The notes under the pieces are model-generated. The model was not told where the DNA came from and searched no databases. It saw nothing but the letters and a program-made list of their open reading frames with translations. DNA of 64,000 bases from Mesorhizobium australicum (GTDB taxonomy: Bacteria > Pseudomonadota > Alphaproteobacteria > Rhizobiales > Rhizobiaceae): assembly GCF_900177325.1 (NCBI RefSeq), contig NZ_FXBL01000004.1, positions 5,213,501 through 5,277,500 on the forward strand. The letters are read 5' to 3'. This document shows, piece by piece, positions 20,961 to 30,759 of this stretch (positions within the stretch are counted from its first letter, which is position 1; each line of letters opens with the position of its first letter). The position numbers were made by a program, and so were the translations under genes.

Positions 20961-23140
20961 AGGAAGCTCTGCGGGTCGATATCGACCTGCACCCGCACGC
21001 TGCCGCGCACCTTCGGCCCGGCCGCGAGCATCTCGCGCACGAAGCCCTGGAGATGCGATTTCCGCTCGCCCTGTACCAGCAGCCGGAACCGGTGCCGTCC
21101 GCCGACGAGCGACAGGGGCGCTTCCGCCGGCCCGAGCACGTGGATGTCGTTGGCGGCGGGTGCCGCGCGCCGCAGGCCGCGCGCATGGCTCTCCGCCTCC
21201 GCCCTTGTCGCCGCGCTGACGATGATGCCCGCGAGCCGGCCGAAGGGCGGCAGGCCTGCCCGTTCGCGCTCGGCGATCTCGCGCTCGTAAAAGCTCTCCG
21301 CATCGCCCGACACGATCGCCCGCATCACCGGATGGTCCGGCTGGTAGGTCTGCAGCAGGCCGCGGCTCTTCTTGCCGGTGCGCCCCGCGCGGCCCGTCAC
21401 CTGGCTCAGCAGCTGGAACGTTCGCTCCGCCGCGCGCGGGTCGCCGTTGGCCAGCCCGAGATCGGCGTCGACCACGCCCACCAGCGTCATGTTCGGGAAA
21501 TTGTGCCCCTTGGCGACCAGCTGCGTGCCGATGACGATATCAGCCTCGCCCTTCGCCACCGCCTCCAGTTCGAGCCTGAGCCGCCTCACCCCGCCGACGA
21601 GGTCCGACGACAGCACGATGGTGCGCGCATCCGGGAAGTGCGCCACCACCTCCTCCGCGATGCGCTCTACCCCCGGCCCGCAGGCGACGAGATGGTCGAG
21701 CGTGCCGCATTCCGGGCAGGCCTCCGGCTTCTTCTCCGCATGGCCGCACTGGTGGCAGACGAGCTGGCCCCGGAACCGGTGCTCGACCAGCCAGGACGAA
21801 CAGTCCGGGCACTGGAAGCGATGACCGCAGACCCGGCACAGCGTCAGCGGCGCATAGCCGCGCCGGTTGAGGAACAAGAGCGACTGCTCCTCCTTCTCCA
21901 GTGTGCGGCGCATCGCCTCGATCAGCGGCGGCGACAGGAACCCGCCCCGTGCCGGCGGATGGCGCCTGAGGTCGATCGAGGCAAGCGTCGGCAGCGCCGC
22001 CTCGGCATAGCGCGACGGCAGCGCCACGCGGGCATAGCGCCCGGTCTGCGCGTTGACGCGCGTCTCCACCGACGGCGTGGCGGACGACAGGATCACCGGG
22101 AACGCGCCGATATGGCCGCGCACCACCGCCATGTCGCGCGCATTGTAGAAGACGCGGTCCTCCTGCTTGAAGGCCGGATCGTGCTCTTCGTCGACGACGA
22201 TCAGCCCGAGCTCGTTGAACGGCAGGAACAGCGCCGATCGGGCGCCGGCCACCACGCGAATTTGCCCCTCCGCCACCTGCCGCCACACCCGCTCGCGCAT
22301 CCGCGGCGCGAGGTCGGAATGCCATTCGGCCGGCTTGGCGCCGAAGCGCTGCTGGAACCGTTCGAGGAAGGCGTGCGTCAGCGCGATCTCCGGCAGAAGC
22401 ACCAGCACCTGCCGCCCTGCTTCCACCGCCGCCGCGATCGCCTCGAAATAGACCTCCGTCTTGCCCGATCCGGTGACACCGTCGAGCAGGGTCACCGAAT
22501 AGCCCCCGGCCTTGACCGTCGCGGCGAGCCGGTCGGCCGCCGCCTGCTGGTCCGGATTGAGGTCCTGGCCGCCATAGGCCGGGTCGGGCGGCGCGACCAC
22601 CGGACGAGGCGGCAGGAGCGTGTCCTCGAAACAGCCCTGCGCCCGCATGCCGTCGATCACCGCGCCCGTCACGCCCGCGGCATGCGCCAGCCCCGAGCGC
22701 GTCCACGCGAACCCGTCGCCGATCAGCTCCATCACCCGTCGCCGCGCATCGGTCATCCGGTCGGGCGCATTGCCGGTCGGCTTAAGCCCCTCGATCCACG
22801 GCTCGGGGTCGAACGCCGCCGGCGCCCGCAGCGCCATCCGCGCCGCCAGTCCCGGCGGCGACAGCGTGTAGTCCGCCACCCAGTCGATGAAGCGGCGCAT
22901 GTCCTTCGACAGCGGCGGACAGTCGAAGGCTCTCGTGATCGGCCTCAGCTTCTTCGGGTCGACAGCGCCCGCGTCCGCGTCCCACACCACGCCCGCCACC
23001 TCGCGCGGCCCCAACGGCACCTGCACGATCGATCCCGGCTCGACCTGCATGCCGTCCGGCACGGCATAGGTGTACGGCCGCTCGGCCGGCATCGGCACGA
23101 GCACCGCCGCCGTTCTCGGTCGTGGCGAATCTCTGTTCAT
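20957..23140 (-). CDS. priA: primosomal protein N' (replication restart helicase)
   Basis: 727 residues, normal length. Reloads the replisome at stalled forks. N-terminal DNA-binding domain, then helicase motifs Walker A GVTGSGKT (about 225), DEEH in [13 protein letters not shown] (about 315), and eight zinc-binding cysteines in [19 protein letters not shown] and CPECGTL (about 430-475). QVTGRAGR is motif VI. In rhizobia priA is usually near fsa and the atp operon, as here, but an islet now separates it from atpH. Confidence 0.97.
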   Translation of the reverse strand: MNRDSPRPRTAAVLVPMPAERPYTYAVPDGMQVEPGSIVQVPLGPREVAGVVWDADAGAVDPKKLRPITRAFDCPPLSKDMRRFIDWVADYTLSPPGLAARMALRAPAAFDPEPWIEGLKPTGNAPDRMTDARRRVMELIGDGFAWTRSGLAHAAGVTGAVIDGMRAQGCFEDTLLPPRPVVAPPDPAYGGQDLNPDQQAAADRLAATVKAGGYSVTLLDGVTGSGKTEVYFEAIAAAVEAGRQVLVLLPEIALTHAFLERFQQRFGAKPAEWHSDLAPRMRERVWRQVAEGQIRVVAGARSALFLPFNELGLIVVDEEHDPAFKQEDRVFYNARDMAVVRGHIGAFPVILSSATPSVETRVNAQTGRYARVALPSRYAEAALPTLASIDLRRHPPARGGFLSPPLIEAMRRTLEKEEQSLLFLNRRGYAPLTLCRVCGHRFQCPDCSSWLVEHRFRGQLVCHQCGHAEKKPEACPECGTLDHLVACGPGVERIAEEVVAHFPDARTIVLSSDLVGGVRRLRLELEAVAKGEADIVIGTQLVAKGHNFPNMTLVGVVDADLGLANGDPRAAERTFQLLSQVTGRAGRTGKKSRGLLQTYQPDHPVMRAIVSGDAESFYEREIAERERAGLPPFGRLAGIIVSAATRAEAESHARGLRRAAPAANDIHVLGPAEAPLSLVGGRHRFRLLVQGERKSHLQGFVREMLAAGPKVRGSVRVQVDIDPQSFL

Positions 23141-23247
23141 GGCGCGTGACCTTGCATCGAGTTTCGGCTAGAGCAAAGGCCGATCACGGCGGCTGTGCCG
23201 CCTCGGGGCCGCGACCAAGCCGGCCCGCTGAATTGAAGGAGACGGCC

Positions 23248-23901
23248 ATGAAGTTCTTTGTCGACACCGCGGACGTGAAGGAAATCCGCGAACTCAACGA
23301 TCTGGGTCTGCTGGACGGCGTCACCACCAACCCGTCGCTGATCCTGAAATCCGGCCGCGACATCAAGGAAGTCACCAAGGAAATCTGCGACATCGTCGAC
23401 GGACCGGTGTCGGCCGAGGTGACGGCCACCGAATATGCCGAGATCATGCGCGAGGCCGACGTTCTGTCGAAGATCGCCGACAACATCTGCATCAAGCTGC
23501 CGCTGACGCTGGACGGCCTCAAGGCCTGCAAGGCGCTCACCGGCGACGGCCGCCAGACCAACGTCACGCTCTGCTTCTCGGCCAACCAGGCGCTGCTGGC
23601 GGCCAAGGCCGGCGCGACCTTCATCTCGCCCTTCATCGGCCGCCTCGACGACATGGGCTTCGACGGCGTCGAGCTGATCGCCGAGATCCGCCACATCTAC
23701 GACAATTACGGCTTCGAGACCGAGATCCTCGCCGCCTCGATCCGCACACCGGACCACGTAAAGCGCGTGGCGCTGATCGGCGCCGATGTCGCCACCGTGC
23801 CGCCGGCGACGCTGAAGGCGCTGGTCAAGCACCCGCTCACCGACAAGGGGCTGGAGCAGTTCCTCGCCGACTGGGCCAAGACCGGCCAGAAGATCGGCTG
23901 A
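23248..23901 (+). CDS. fsa: fructose-6-phosphate aldolase / transaldolase-like protein
   Basis: 217 residues, the short TalC/Fsa type. Start ATG 23248 has AAGGAGA 5 nt upstream. [33 protein letters not shown] and the Schiff-base Lys in NICIKLPLT (about 86) are family marks. It catalyses aldol cleavage or transaldolase transfer in sugar phosphate metabolism; the sequence alone does not separate these activities. Divergent from priA; a 6-bp hairpin (GGCGGC-tgt-GCCGCC, 23188-23202) lies in its leader. Confidence 0.95.
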   Translation: MKFFVDTADVKEIRELNDLGLLDGVTTNPSLILKSGRDIKEVTKEICDIVDGPVSAEVTATEYAEIMREADVLSKIADNICIKLPLTLDGLKACKALTGDGRQTNVTLCFSANQALLAAKAGATFISPFIGRLDDMGFDGVELIAEIRHIYDNYGFETEILAASIRTPDHVKRVALIGADVATVPPATLKALVKHPLTDKGLEQFLADWAKTGQKIG

Positions 23902-23906
23902 GACTT

Positions 23907-24716
23907 ATGCGTCTGGCCGCCGACATCGCCCGCGAGGTCCTGTCGGCGCTGGACGAACACTTCCAGATCGCGCCGTTCACCGGCCGCGACGGCGGGCTCG
24001 ACGCCCGCCGGGCGCAGGCCGTCGCGCGCGAGCTGGCCCGGCTGCGCAGCGCCCGCGGCCTGCGCAAGGTCGGCCGCAAGATCGGCTTCACCAACCGGGG
24101 CATCTGGGCGGAATACGGCGTCTGGGCCCCGATCTGGGGCGATGTCTGGGACGGGTCGCTCGCGAATGCACGGCCGGGCATGACGGTCGCCATCGGCGAC
24201 CTCGTCCAGCCGCGCATAGAGCCCGAGATCGTGGTCGGCCTCGAAGACGACCTCGAGCCCGGCATGGATGTCGAGGCGATCGCCGGGCGGATCGGCTGGA
24301 TCGCGCATGGCTACGAGATCGTGCAGTCGCCGTTTCCCGACTGGCGTTTCCAGGCGGCCGACTGCACCGCCGCCGGAGCCTTGCACGGAAAGCTGCTCGT
24401 CGGCCCGCGCCGTCCCGTGCCGCGCAGCGAACGGTCCGCCCTCCCGCGGGCGCTCGCGGAACTGACGGTCTCGCTTCATAAGAATGGCGCGGAAGTGGAC
24501 CGGGGCCTTGGCACAAATGTGCTGGACGGCCCCGTGCATGCACTCGCCCATCTCGTCGCAGCCCTGGCCGAAGACCCCAACGAAGAGCCCGTGCGTGCCG
24601 GCGACATCATTTCGACGGGAACGATCACGCGCGCCTTTCCGATCGCGCCCGGCGAACGCTGGCAGACGGTCTTAGGCGACCACGACCTGCCCGGCATGGA
24701 CGTCACCTTCGCCTGA
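23907..24716 (+). CDS. 2-keto-4-pentenoate hydratase family protein
   Basis: 269 residues, starting 5 bp after the fsa stop, so cotranscribed. The C-terminal FAA-hydrolase-type fold is visible: IEPEIVVGLEDDL supplies the acidic metal ligands, GYEIVQSPFPDWRF and VRAGDIISTGTIT are family blocks. Relatives hydrate 2-hydroxypenta-2,4-dienoate in aromatic catabolism, but no catabolic genes are adjacent, so the physiological substrate is open. Confidence 0.85.
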   Translation: MRLAADIAREVLSALDEHFQIAPFTGRDGGLDARRAQAVARELARLRSARGLRKVGRKIGFTNRGIWAEYGVWAPIWGDVWDGSLANARPGMTVAIGDLVQPRIEPEIVVGLEDDLEPGMDVEAIAGRIGWIAHGYEIVQSPFPDWRFQAADCTAAGALHGKLLVGPRRPVPRSERSALPRALAELTVSLHKNGAEVDRGLGTNVLDGPVHALAHLVAALAEDPNEEPVRAGDIISTGTITRAFPIAPGERWQTVLGDHDLPGMDVTFA

Positions 24717-24744
24717 TCCCGACGCCCGAGAGGCCGCGTGGTGC

Positions 24745-25311
24745 TTACCAAGCCCCATAAGGCGGGCAGGCCGAATCGGGCAGCCGGCTCAGGAGAAACT
24801 CGCGGTCGTCCTCGCCTGCCTCCAGGTGGACCGCGCTCCCCTCATCGTCGCAGCCCTCGGTCATGCGGATCCAGCCGTCATTGCCGAGGCTGACGAGGAT
24901 TTTGTCGCCGGGGCGGCGCGTCACCGCCACGCCGCCACCGTCGCACTCCACGCCGCAGCCGATCATGTTGCCATTCGGGCTGCATTCGCCGCGGGCGGTC
25001 ATGAGCCGGCTGTTTCCCTTCCGCTTCGCGGTCAGGGCGAAATAATAGTTGCGCTGACCCTGCGGATGGAACTCGTCGGGCGGAAAGCGGTAATAGGCCA
25101 GCCGGAACCCGATCTCCGTCACCTTCTGCTTCGGATGCTTCGCCAGATGCTCTTGCGTATAGACGCGCGCGTAGCAGATCCGCTTGCCTGCCTCTGGCTT
25201 TAGGAAATTCGCCAGTTCCCCCTCCTCGCCGGGCGCGATGGCTTGCGCGAAGAGCGGCACCGGCGCGGCCAGCGCCGCGCAGACCAGGGCAATACCCGCG
25301 ATTCGTTTCAT
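24745..25311 (-). CDS. exported protein of unknown function
   Basis: 188 residues from ATG 25311, which has GGAGG 8 nt upstream. Signal peptide about 1-22 (IAGIALVCAALAAPVPLFAQ). The mature protein has a Cys pair in CSPNGNMIGCGVECDGGG and further cysteines near the end (TEGCDDEG, DSACPP), suggesting disulfides in the periplasm. I do not recognise a family with confidence. Faces fsa-hydratase tail-to-tail with 28 bp between. Confidence 0.75.
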   Translation of the reverse strand: MKRIAGIALVCAALAAPVPLFAQAIAPGEEGELANFLKPEAGKRICYARVYTQEHLAKHPKQKVTEIGFRLAYYRFPPDEFHPQGQRNYYFALTAKRKGNSRLMTARGECSPNGNMIGCGVECDGGGVAVTRRPGDKILVSLGNDGWIRMTEGCDDEGSAVHLEAGEDDREFLLSRLPDSACPPYGAW

Positions 25312-25415
25312 CACCTGCCTCCTGACGGATGGACAGGATAGTATCCTTCCGCAGGGGAAGGAAACATCAGGACAAGGCAATTGCATAGGAAAGTTGAAGA
25401 TCGCAGCCAGCTTGA

Positions 25416-25550
25416 TACCCCCACCCCCTAACCCCTCCCCGCAAGGGGGAGGGGACGATGCCGTGGCCGCCGCAGTTAGTGTTCGCTGCTTTCCGGGCCG
25501 TGACGGCAGATTCCCCTCCCCCTTGCGGGGAGGGGTTAGGGGTGGGGGTA
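25416..25550. repeat. long near-perfect inverted repeat (REP-type)
   Basis: The arm at 25416-25455 (starting TACCCCCACCCCCTAACC) and the arm at 25512-25550 are reverse complements over 39-40 bp, differing only by one C. Each arm contains a shorter palindrome (CCCTCCCCgcaaGGGGGAGGGG). The 56-nt spacer has no ORF. It sits between an exported protein gene and an acyltransferase gene. Similar elements are dispersed in rhizobial genomes. Confidence 0.75.
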
Positions 25551-25571
25551 AGTCGACATGCGGCCCTGGTC

Positions 25572-26483
25572 TCAGGCCGCGCTTGTCAGCCGCGGTGCGA
25601 CGGGGCGGAAGACGGCGTCGGGATCGTCCGCCATCCGCACCACCGTGTGCTCCTGCAGCGCGGCGGCGACCTCTGCCGGTTCGCCTTCCAGGCAGTCCGG
25701 CGCGATCGGATGGCCGATCGAGATGGCGAACTTCTGCCGCTTCTTGTTCAGCAGTTCGTGAAACAGCGTCATGTCGCGGATTTCGGTCGAGTGCTTCGAC
25801 AGGAAGTAGAACAGGCCGGAATTCCGCGCCGAGATATGCGCCGGCACGACCGGATAGTTGTAGCGGCGAGCCAGCGACACGACCGAGTTCTGCCACGGCC
25901 GCTCGGTGAGCTTGCCCTCGTTCCAGAACGCCAGCCGGCCGGACGGAAACAGCACCACGGGCCGGTTGTCGCTAAAGGCCTTCGCCGTCATCTCCAGCGT
26001 ATCGCGCGACTTGCCGTAGGATTTTGCGCCGGCTCGCCATTCGACCGGGATGATCATGTCGCGGAAGCCGGCCGACACGCGCAGCGCATCGCGGTTGGCG
26101 AAGAAGGTCATGTCCGGCCGCACCGCCTTCAGCGTGTCGAAGATGGCGATGCCGTCGGCGATGCCCGTCGGGTGATTCGGGGCGAGGATGAAGCCTCCCG
26201 TCTTCGGCAGGTTCGCCAGGCCGGTCAGCGTCAGGTCCAGCGACAGAAGCCCGCTGATCATCTCGAAGGCGCGCCAGCCGTCCAGCCGCGCGATCTCGTC
26301 GGCCATCTCGACCGCCTGGCGATAATGGAGAAAACGCACCAGAACCGGCCGGATCAGCGGCCAGAGAGGGTGTTTCGAGATCAGTTGTGTGCGCTCGGCG
26401 ATGAGCTGGTCGACGATGTGGTCGCCGCCCGTGCGCAGCGTCTCCAGCCGACCGGACAGGAGCCCGAACTGGGAAGTCGTCAT
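25572..26483 (-). CDS. PlsC-like acyltransferase
   Basis: 303 residues. The catalytic motif is in APNHPTGIADGIAIFD (about 102-117), a longer-spaced version of HX4D, with VVLFPSGRLAFWNEG (about 180-194) as the second block. No clear signal peptide or membrane helix is present, so it may associate peripherally. The sequence is distinct from the PlsC at 8918. The lipid substrate is unknown; hemolysin-type acyltransferases and ornithine-lipid enzymes are alternatives. Confidence 0.85.
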   Translation of the reverse strand: MTTSQFGLLSGRLETLRTGGDHIVDQLIAERTQLISKHPLWPLIRPVLVRFLHYRQAVEMADEIARLDGWRAFEMISGLLSLDLTLTGLANLPKTGGFILAPNHPTGIADGIAIFDTLKAVRPDMTFFANRDALRVSAGFRDMIIPVEWRAGAKSYGKSRDTLEMTAKAFSDNRPVVLFPSGRLAFWNEGKLTERPWQNSVVSLARRYNYPVVPAHISARNSGLFYFLSKHSTEIRDMTLFHELLNKKRQKFAISIGHPIAPDCLEGEPAEVAAALQEHTVVRMADDPDAVFRPVAPRLTSAA

Positions 26484-26603
26484 CTTACCTCATCCAACCG
26501 GCGTGCGAGCCCCGTTACGCTTCTCGCCAATAATGGTGACGCGAAAATGACGCTCGCCCAACAACCGACGAGTTGAAATCCGGTTCCCTGAGCCGGCGTC
26601 CGT

Positions 26604-27161
26604 TCAGGACGCAGGCGGCAGGCGCGCCAGATCCTGGGCAATCGCGGCGCGCAGGGTTTCGGCGAGTTCCCGCGCGGCGCGGTTTTCCGCATCCCGCAGG
26701 GCGCGCACGGCGGCGAACTCCTGGCGGGGGATGTCGTAGGAGGCGACCATCGACCGGCGGCCGGCGGCGACAGGCTCGCCGGTCTTGTTGTCGATGATCT
26801 TGTAGCTCGCGGTGACGGTCACCTGGCCGGATGTCGGCTCGGTATCCACCGTCCGCTGGATCGTGGCGGTGTTGCTGGAGACGGACGACACCGACGGGTC
26901 CAGCGTATAGGCCGGATTGGCCGGCTCGGCGCCGCCGCCGGTCAGCAGAAAGACGAGATGGTTGCGCACTTCGAGCCCGACGCGGGTCGTCGGCGGCTTG
27001 ACGACGATCGACGGCCTGGCCGCGCTGCCGGCCAGCGAGCCGGTCTGCAGGCCGGCATCGCTGTAGAGCGGGCGCGCCGTGCAGGCGGACATCACGGCGA
27101 GACCCGCCAGGGCCACCAGTCCCAGCGAAAAGCGCCGCCGGTTCATCTCATGCAACGACAT
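26604..27161 (-). CDS. lptE: LPS-assembly lipoprotein LptE
   Basis: 185 residues. Lipoprotein signal [22 protein letters not shown] with lipobox MSAC, then a domain ending in the helix [29 protein letters not shown] sequence typical of rhizobial LptE. It partners LptD in inserting LPS in the outer membrane. The start at 27161 has AGAGGA 6 nt upstream; a second ATG at 27146 overlaps the leuS stop. Gene order leuS-lptE is the conserved alphaproteobacterial context. Confidence 0.9.
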   Translation of the reverse strand: MSLHEMNRRRFSLGLVALAGLAVMSACTARPLYSDAGLQTGSLAGSAARPSIVVKPPTTRVGLEVRNHLVFLLTGGGAEPANPAYTLDPSVSSVSSNTATIQRTVDTEPTSGQVTVTASYKIIDNKTGEPVAAGRRSMVASYDIPRQEFAAVRALRDAENRAARELAETLRAAIAQDLARLPPAS

Positions 27162-29766
27162 TGACGATCCTCTGCGGCACCACGATCACCTTGCGCGGCG
27201 CCTTTCCTTCCAGAGCCTTCTGGACGAAGTCAAGCGCGAGCGCCGCCTGTTCGACGGCAGCTTGATCTGCGTCGCGGGCGATTGTCAAATCGCCGCGCTT
27301 CTTGCCGTTGATCTGCACCGGCATCACGACCTCGTTGTCGACCACCAGCGCCGGATCGTAGGCCGGCCAGGATTGTTCGGCCGCCATTCCGTCGCAGCCG
27401 ATCGCCTGCCAGCATTCTTCCGCCAGATGCGGCGTCATCGGCGCGATCATCGCGATCAGGAACTCGACCGCCTGCCGCGCCGCGCCGCCCATCGCCGCAT
27501 CGGCCTTGCCGGCGGCGATATCGGCCAGCGGGGTCTGCAGCGTGTTGGTCAGCTCGTAGAGCCTCGCCACGGCCTTGTTGAAGCCCAGCCGCCCGATTTC
27601 CTCGCCCACCGCCTTCAGCGTCTTGTGCGCGATCTTCGAGACCTCGCCGGCCGCGCCCTCGGTCGCCGCCTTTGCCGCGACGCCCGACAGCGACGGCGCC
27701 GCCTCCGACACCAGCCGCCAGACGCGCTGCACGAAGCGGTGCGCGCCCTCGACGCCGGCCTCCGTCCAGATCACATCGCGCTCCGGCGGCGAATCGGACA
27801 GCATGAAGAAGCGCGCCGTGTCGGCGCCGTAGGAGGCGATGATGTCGTCGGGGTCGACCACGTTCTTCTTCGACTTCGACATCTTCTCGATCGAGCCGAT
27901 CTCGATTGGCGAGCCGTCGGAGGCGAGCACGGCGCTGCGCTTGCCGTCGACTTCGGAGATCTTCACTTCCGCGGGCGTGACCCAGCCGTGCGGCCCCTTG
28001 TAGGTCTCGTGCACCACCATGCCCTGCGTGAACAGGCCTTCGAACGGCTCCTCGACCGTGGTCAGATGGCCCGTCGCCTTCATCGCCCGGGCGAAGAAGC
28101 GCGAGTAGAGCAGGTGCAGGATCGCGTGCTCGATGCCGCCGATATACTGGTTCACCGGCAGCCAGCCCTTCGGCCCGTCGACATCCTTCAGCGTCGTCGG
28201 CTGGGTCTCGTTCCACGGATCGGTGAAGCGGGCGAAATACCAGGACGAATCGACGAACGTGTCCATCGTGTCGGTGTCGCGCCGCGCCGCCTTGCCGCAT
28301 TTCGGGCAGTTGGCGTGCTTCCAGGTCGGATGATGGTCGAGCGGATTGCCCGGCTTGTCGAACGACACGTCGTCCGGCAAGAGCACCGGCAATTGGTCGT
28401 CCGGCACCGGCACCGCGCCGCAATCGTCGCAGTGGATCACCGGGATCGGGCAGCCCCAGTAGCGCTGGCGCGAGATCAGCCAGTCGCGCAGGCGGAACTG
28501 CACCTTGCGCTGGCCCCAGCCGGCCTGCTCGAACATCGTCAGGGACGCGTCCATCGCCTGCTGGCAGGTCTGCACCGTCGGCTCGCCTGCCCACTGCACG
28601 TAGCGCACCGTGTCGGTCTTGGCGGGCACGAAGGCCACGTCGCCGACGCGCTCGTCGCTGTCCAGCGGCAGGAAGACGTCGATCACCGGCAGCCCGTATT
28701 TGCGGGCGAAGTCCAGGTCGCGCTGGTCGTGCGCCGGACAGCCGATGATGGCGCCCGTGCCGTAGTCCATCAGCACGAAGTTCGCGATGTAGAGCGGCAG
28801 CGTCCAGTTCGGATCGGCCGGATGCGTCACCTTGATCCCGGTGTCGAAGCCGAGCTTCTCCGCCGTGTCGATCTCCGCCTGCGACGTGCCCATGTGGTGG
28901 CACTTGTCGATGAAGGCCACCACGTCCGGGTTCGTCTCCGCCAGCTTCTTCGCCAGCGGATGGTCGGGCGACACCGCCGCGAAGGTCGGGCCGTACATCG
29001 TATCCGCGCGGGTGGTGAACACCGGCAGTTTGTCGAAGCCCTCAGGCGCGCCGACCAGGCCGAACTCGAAGGCCAGCCCTTCCGAGCGGCCGATCCAGTT
29101 CGACTGCATCAGCTTGACCTTCTCCGGCCAGCGGTCGAGCGTCTCCAGCCCGTCCAGCAGGTCCTGGCTCATCGACGTGATCTTGAAGAACCACTGCGTC
29201 AGGTCGCGCAGTTCGACATCCGCGCCCGAGCGCCAGCCCTTGCCGTCGATCACCTGCTCGTTGGCGAGCACGGTCATGTCGACCGGGTCCCAGTTGACCT
29301 TGGCCGACTTGCGCTCGACCAGCCCCGCCTTCCAGAAGTCGAGGAACATCTTCTGCTGGTGCTTGTAGTAGGACGGGTCGCAGGTCGCGATCTCCCGCGC
29401 CCAGTCCAGCGACAGGCCCATCGTCTTCAGCTGGCCCTTCATCGTCTCGATGTTGGCGTAGGTCCAGGTGCGCGGATTGACCTTGTTGTCGCGCGCCGCG
29501 TTCTCGGCCGGCAAGCCGAACGCGTCCCAGCCCATGGGGTGCAGCACGTTGAAGCCCATGGCCCGCCGCCACCGCGCCACCACGTCGCCCATCGTATAGT
29601 TGCGCACGTGGCCCATGTGGATGCGGCCCGACGGATAGGGGAACATCTCCAGCACGTAGTATTTCGGGCGCGGATCGTCGTTCTTCGTCTCGAAGAGCTT
29701 CGCGTCGTCCCAGGCCTTGCGCCATTTCGGCTCGGCGGTGCGGGGATTGTATCGTTCGGTTGCCAT
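27148..29766 (-). CDS. leuS: leucyl-tRNA synthetase
   Basis: 872 residues, normal length. Charges tRNA-Leu. HIGH motif is HMGH in [14 protein letters not shown] (about 45), KMSKS motif in EKMSKSKKN (about 630), and zinc-type and editing regions are in place (CPAHDQRD editing block, about 345). Overlaps lptE by 14 bp. Upstream of its start is a pair of abutting palindromes. Confidence 0.98.
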   Translation of the reverse strand: MATERYNPRTAEPKWRKAWDDAKLFETKNDDPRPKYYVLEMFPYPSGRIHMGHVRNYTMGDVVARWRRAMGFNVLHPMGWDAFGLPAENAARDNKVNPRTWTYANIETMKGQLKTMGLSLDWAREIATCDPSYYKHQQKMFLDFWKAGLVERKSAKVNWDPVDMTVLANEQVIDGKGWRSGADVELRDLTQWFFKITSMSQDLLDGLETLDRWPEKVKLMQSNWIGRSEGLAFEFGLVGAPEGFDKLPVFTTRADTMYGPTFAAVSPDHPLAKKLAETNPDVVAFIDKCHHMGTSQAEIDTAEKLGFDTGIKVTHPADPNWTLPLYIANFVLMDYGTGAIIGCPAHDQRDLDFARKYGLPVIDVFLPLDSDERVGDVAFVPAKTDTVRYVQWAGEPTVQTCQQAMDASLTMFEQAGWGQRKVQFRLRDWLISRQRYWGCPIPVIHCDDCGAVPVPDDQLPVLLPDDVSFDKPGNPLDHHPTWKHANCPKCGKAARRDTDTMDTFVDSSWYFARFTDPWNETQPTTLKDVDGPKGWLPVNQYIGGIEHAILHLLYSRFFARAMKATGHLTTVEEPFEGLFTQGMVVHETYKGPHGWVTPAEVKISEVDGKRSAVLASDGSPIEIGSIEKMSKSKKNVVDPDDIIASYGADTARFFMLSDSPPERDVIWTEAGVEGAHRFVQRVWRLVSEAAPSLSGVAAKAATEGAAGEVSKIAHKTLKAVGEEIGRLGFNKAVARLYELTNTLQTPLADIAAGKADAAMGGAARQAVEFLIAMIAPMTPHLAEECWQAIGCDGMAAEQSWPAYDPALVVDNEVVMPVQINGKKRGDLTIARDADQAAVEQAALALDFVQKALEGKAPRKVIVVPQRIVNVVA

Positions 29767-29831
29767 CGCGGATTATTTCACACAAAGAAGCGTCGCGGCG
29801 GACCTTCACCACGGTTTGCCGGCGGAATCAA

Positions 29832-29850
29832 TCAGTACTGACTGATCAGT
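29832..29850. promoter_or_regulatory. two abutting 10-bp palindromes upstream of leuS
   Basis: TCAGTACTGA (29832-29841) and ACTGATCAGT (29841-29850) are each perfect palindromes sharing one base, about 66 bp before the leuS start. This density of dyad symmetry suggests a protein-binding site, but no matching regulator is known to me. Confidence 0.35.
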
Positions 29851-29893
29851 GGGGGCTATCGACATTGGAACCGAGTGCGCACACCCCGCAAGA

Positions 29894-30018
29894 CCGTCAT
29901 CCTCGGGCTTGTCCCGAGGATCTGCTGTCGTCTGAGATGATTTGCCAAGAGACCTCGAACGCGCCACTGCGAACCCTTCACCGCAGGCAGATTCTCGGGA
30001 CAAGCCCGAGAATGACGG
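29894..30018. repeat. REP-type inverted pair, CCTCGGGC family
   Basis: The arm at 29894-29924 (ccgtcatcctcgggcttgtc...) and the arm at 29988-30018 are reverse complements with 2 mismatches in 31. Each arm is itself a hairpin (CTCGGGC/CCCGAG). It belongs to the same family as 42834-42990. The right arm ends 20 bp before the YggS start, so it could affect that leader. Confidence 0.75.
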
Positions 30019-30037
30019 CCCCGGAGGCCATTGCCGG

Positions 30038-30700
30038 ATGACCGACGCCCTAGAGAACCTGAACAACGTCCGAGCCCGCATCGCCGCCGCCGAGAAGGCC
30101 GCGCACCGCCCCGCCGGTTCGGTCCAGCTCGTCGCCGTCTCCAAGACCTTCGAGGCCGACGCCATCCGCCCCGTCCTCCAGGCCGGCCAGCGCGTCTTTG
30201 GCGAGAATCGCGTCCAGGAAGCCCAGGGCAAGTGGCCCGCGCTACGGCAGGAATTCCCGGGCCTGGAACTCCACCTCATCGGCCCGCTCCAGTCCAACAA
30301 GGCGAAGGAGGCGGTCGCGCTGTTCGACGTCATCGAGACCGTCGACCGCGAGAAGATCGCCGCCGAACTGGCGAAGGAAGCCGCGAGACAGGGCCGCCGG
30401 CTGCGCTTCTACGTCCAGGTGAACATCGGCCAGGAGCCGCAGAAGGCGGGCATCGACCCGCGCGAGGCCGCCGCCTTCGCCGCCCGCTGCCGCGACGTCC
30501 ACGGCCTCGCCGTCGAGGGCCTGATGTGCATCCCGCCCGCCGACGAAAACCCCGGCCCGCATTTCGCGCTCTTGGCCAAGATCGCCGCCGAGGCCGGCCT
30601 GCAAAAGCTGTCGATGGGCATGTCCGGCGACTACGAGACCGCTGTTCACTTCGGCGCCACCAGCGTCAGGGTCGGCAGCGCCATCTTCGGAACGCGGTAG
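30038..30700 (+). CDS. YggS/PROSC-family PLP-binding protein
   Basis: 220 residues from ATG 30038 (GGAGG 10 nt upstream). YggS proteins bind PLP and help balance vitamin B6. Lys in VAVSKTFEA (about 36) binds PLP; FGENRVQEA and MGMSGDYETAVHFGATSVRVGSAIFG complete the alanine-racemase-like barrel signature. It has the usual short length. Convergent with phoX, separated by a GC-rich hairpin. Confidence 0.95.
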   Translation: MTDALENLNNVRARIAAAEKAAHRPAGSVQLVAVSKTFEADAIRPVLQAGQRVFGENRVQEAQGKWPALRQEFPGLELHLIGPLQSNKAKEAVALFDVIETVDREKIAAELAKEAARQGRRLRFYVQVNIGQEPQKAGIDPREAAAFAARCRDVHGLAVEGLMCIPPADENPGPHFALLAKIAAEAGLQKLSMGMSGDYETAVHFGATSVRVGSAIFGTR

Positions 30701-30732
30701 CGCTGTCTGCAAGATGACCGATCAAAGGAAAC

Positions 30733-30752
30733 GGGGCCGGTCGCCCGGCCCC
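30733..30752. terminator. GC-rich hairpin between yggS and phoX
   Basis: GGGGCCGG (30733-30740) and CCGGCCCC (30745-30752) form a perfect 8-bp stem with a 4-nt loop between two convergent genes. There is no U-tract on either side, so efficient intrinsic termination is uncertain, but position and symmetry fit a bidirectional terminator. Confidence 0.5.
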
Positions 30753-30759
30753 TCGCCCG

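Noticed and set aside
21053..23149. 698-codon plus-strand frame opposite priA
   Set aside because: Antisense to priA; Arg/His-rich with no domain.
27079..29841. 920-codon plus-strand frame opposite leuS
   Set aside because: Antisense to leuS with its HIGH and KMSKS motifs; the frame has only Arg/His/Val-rich sequence.
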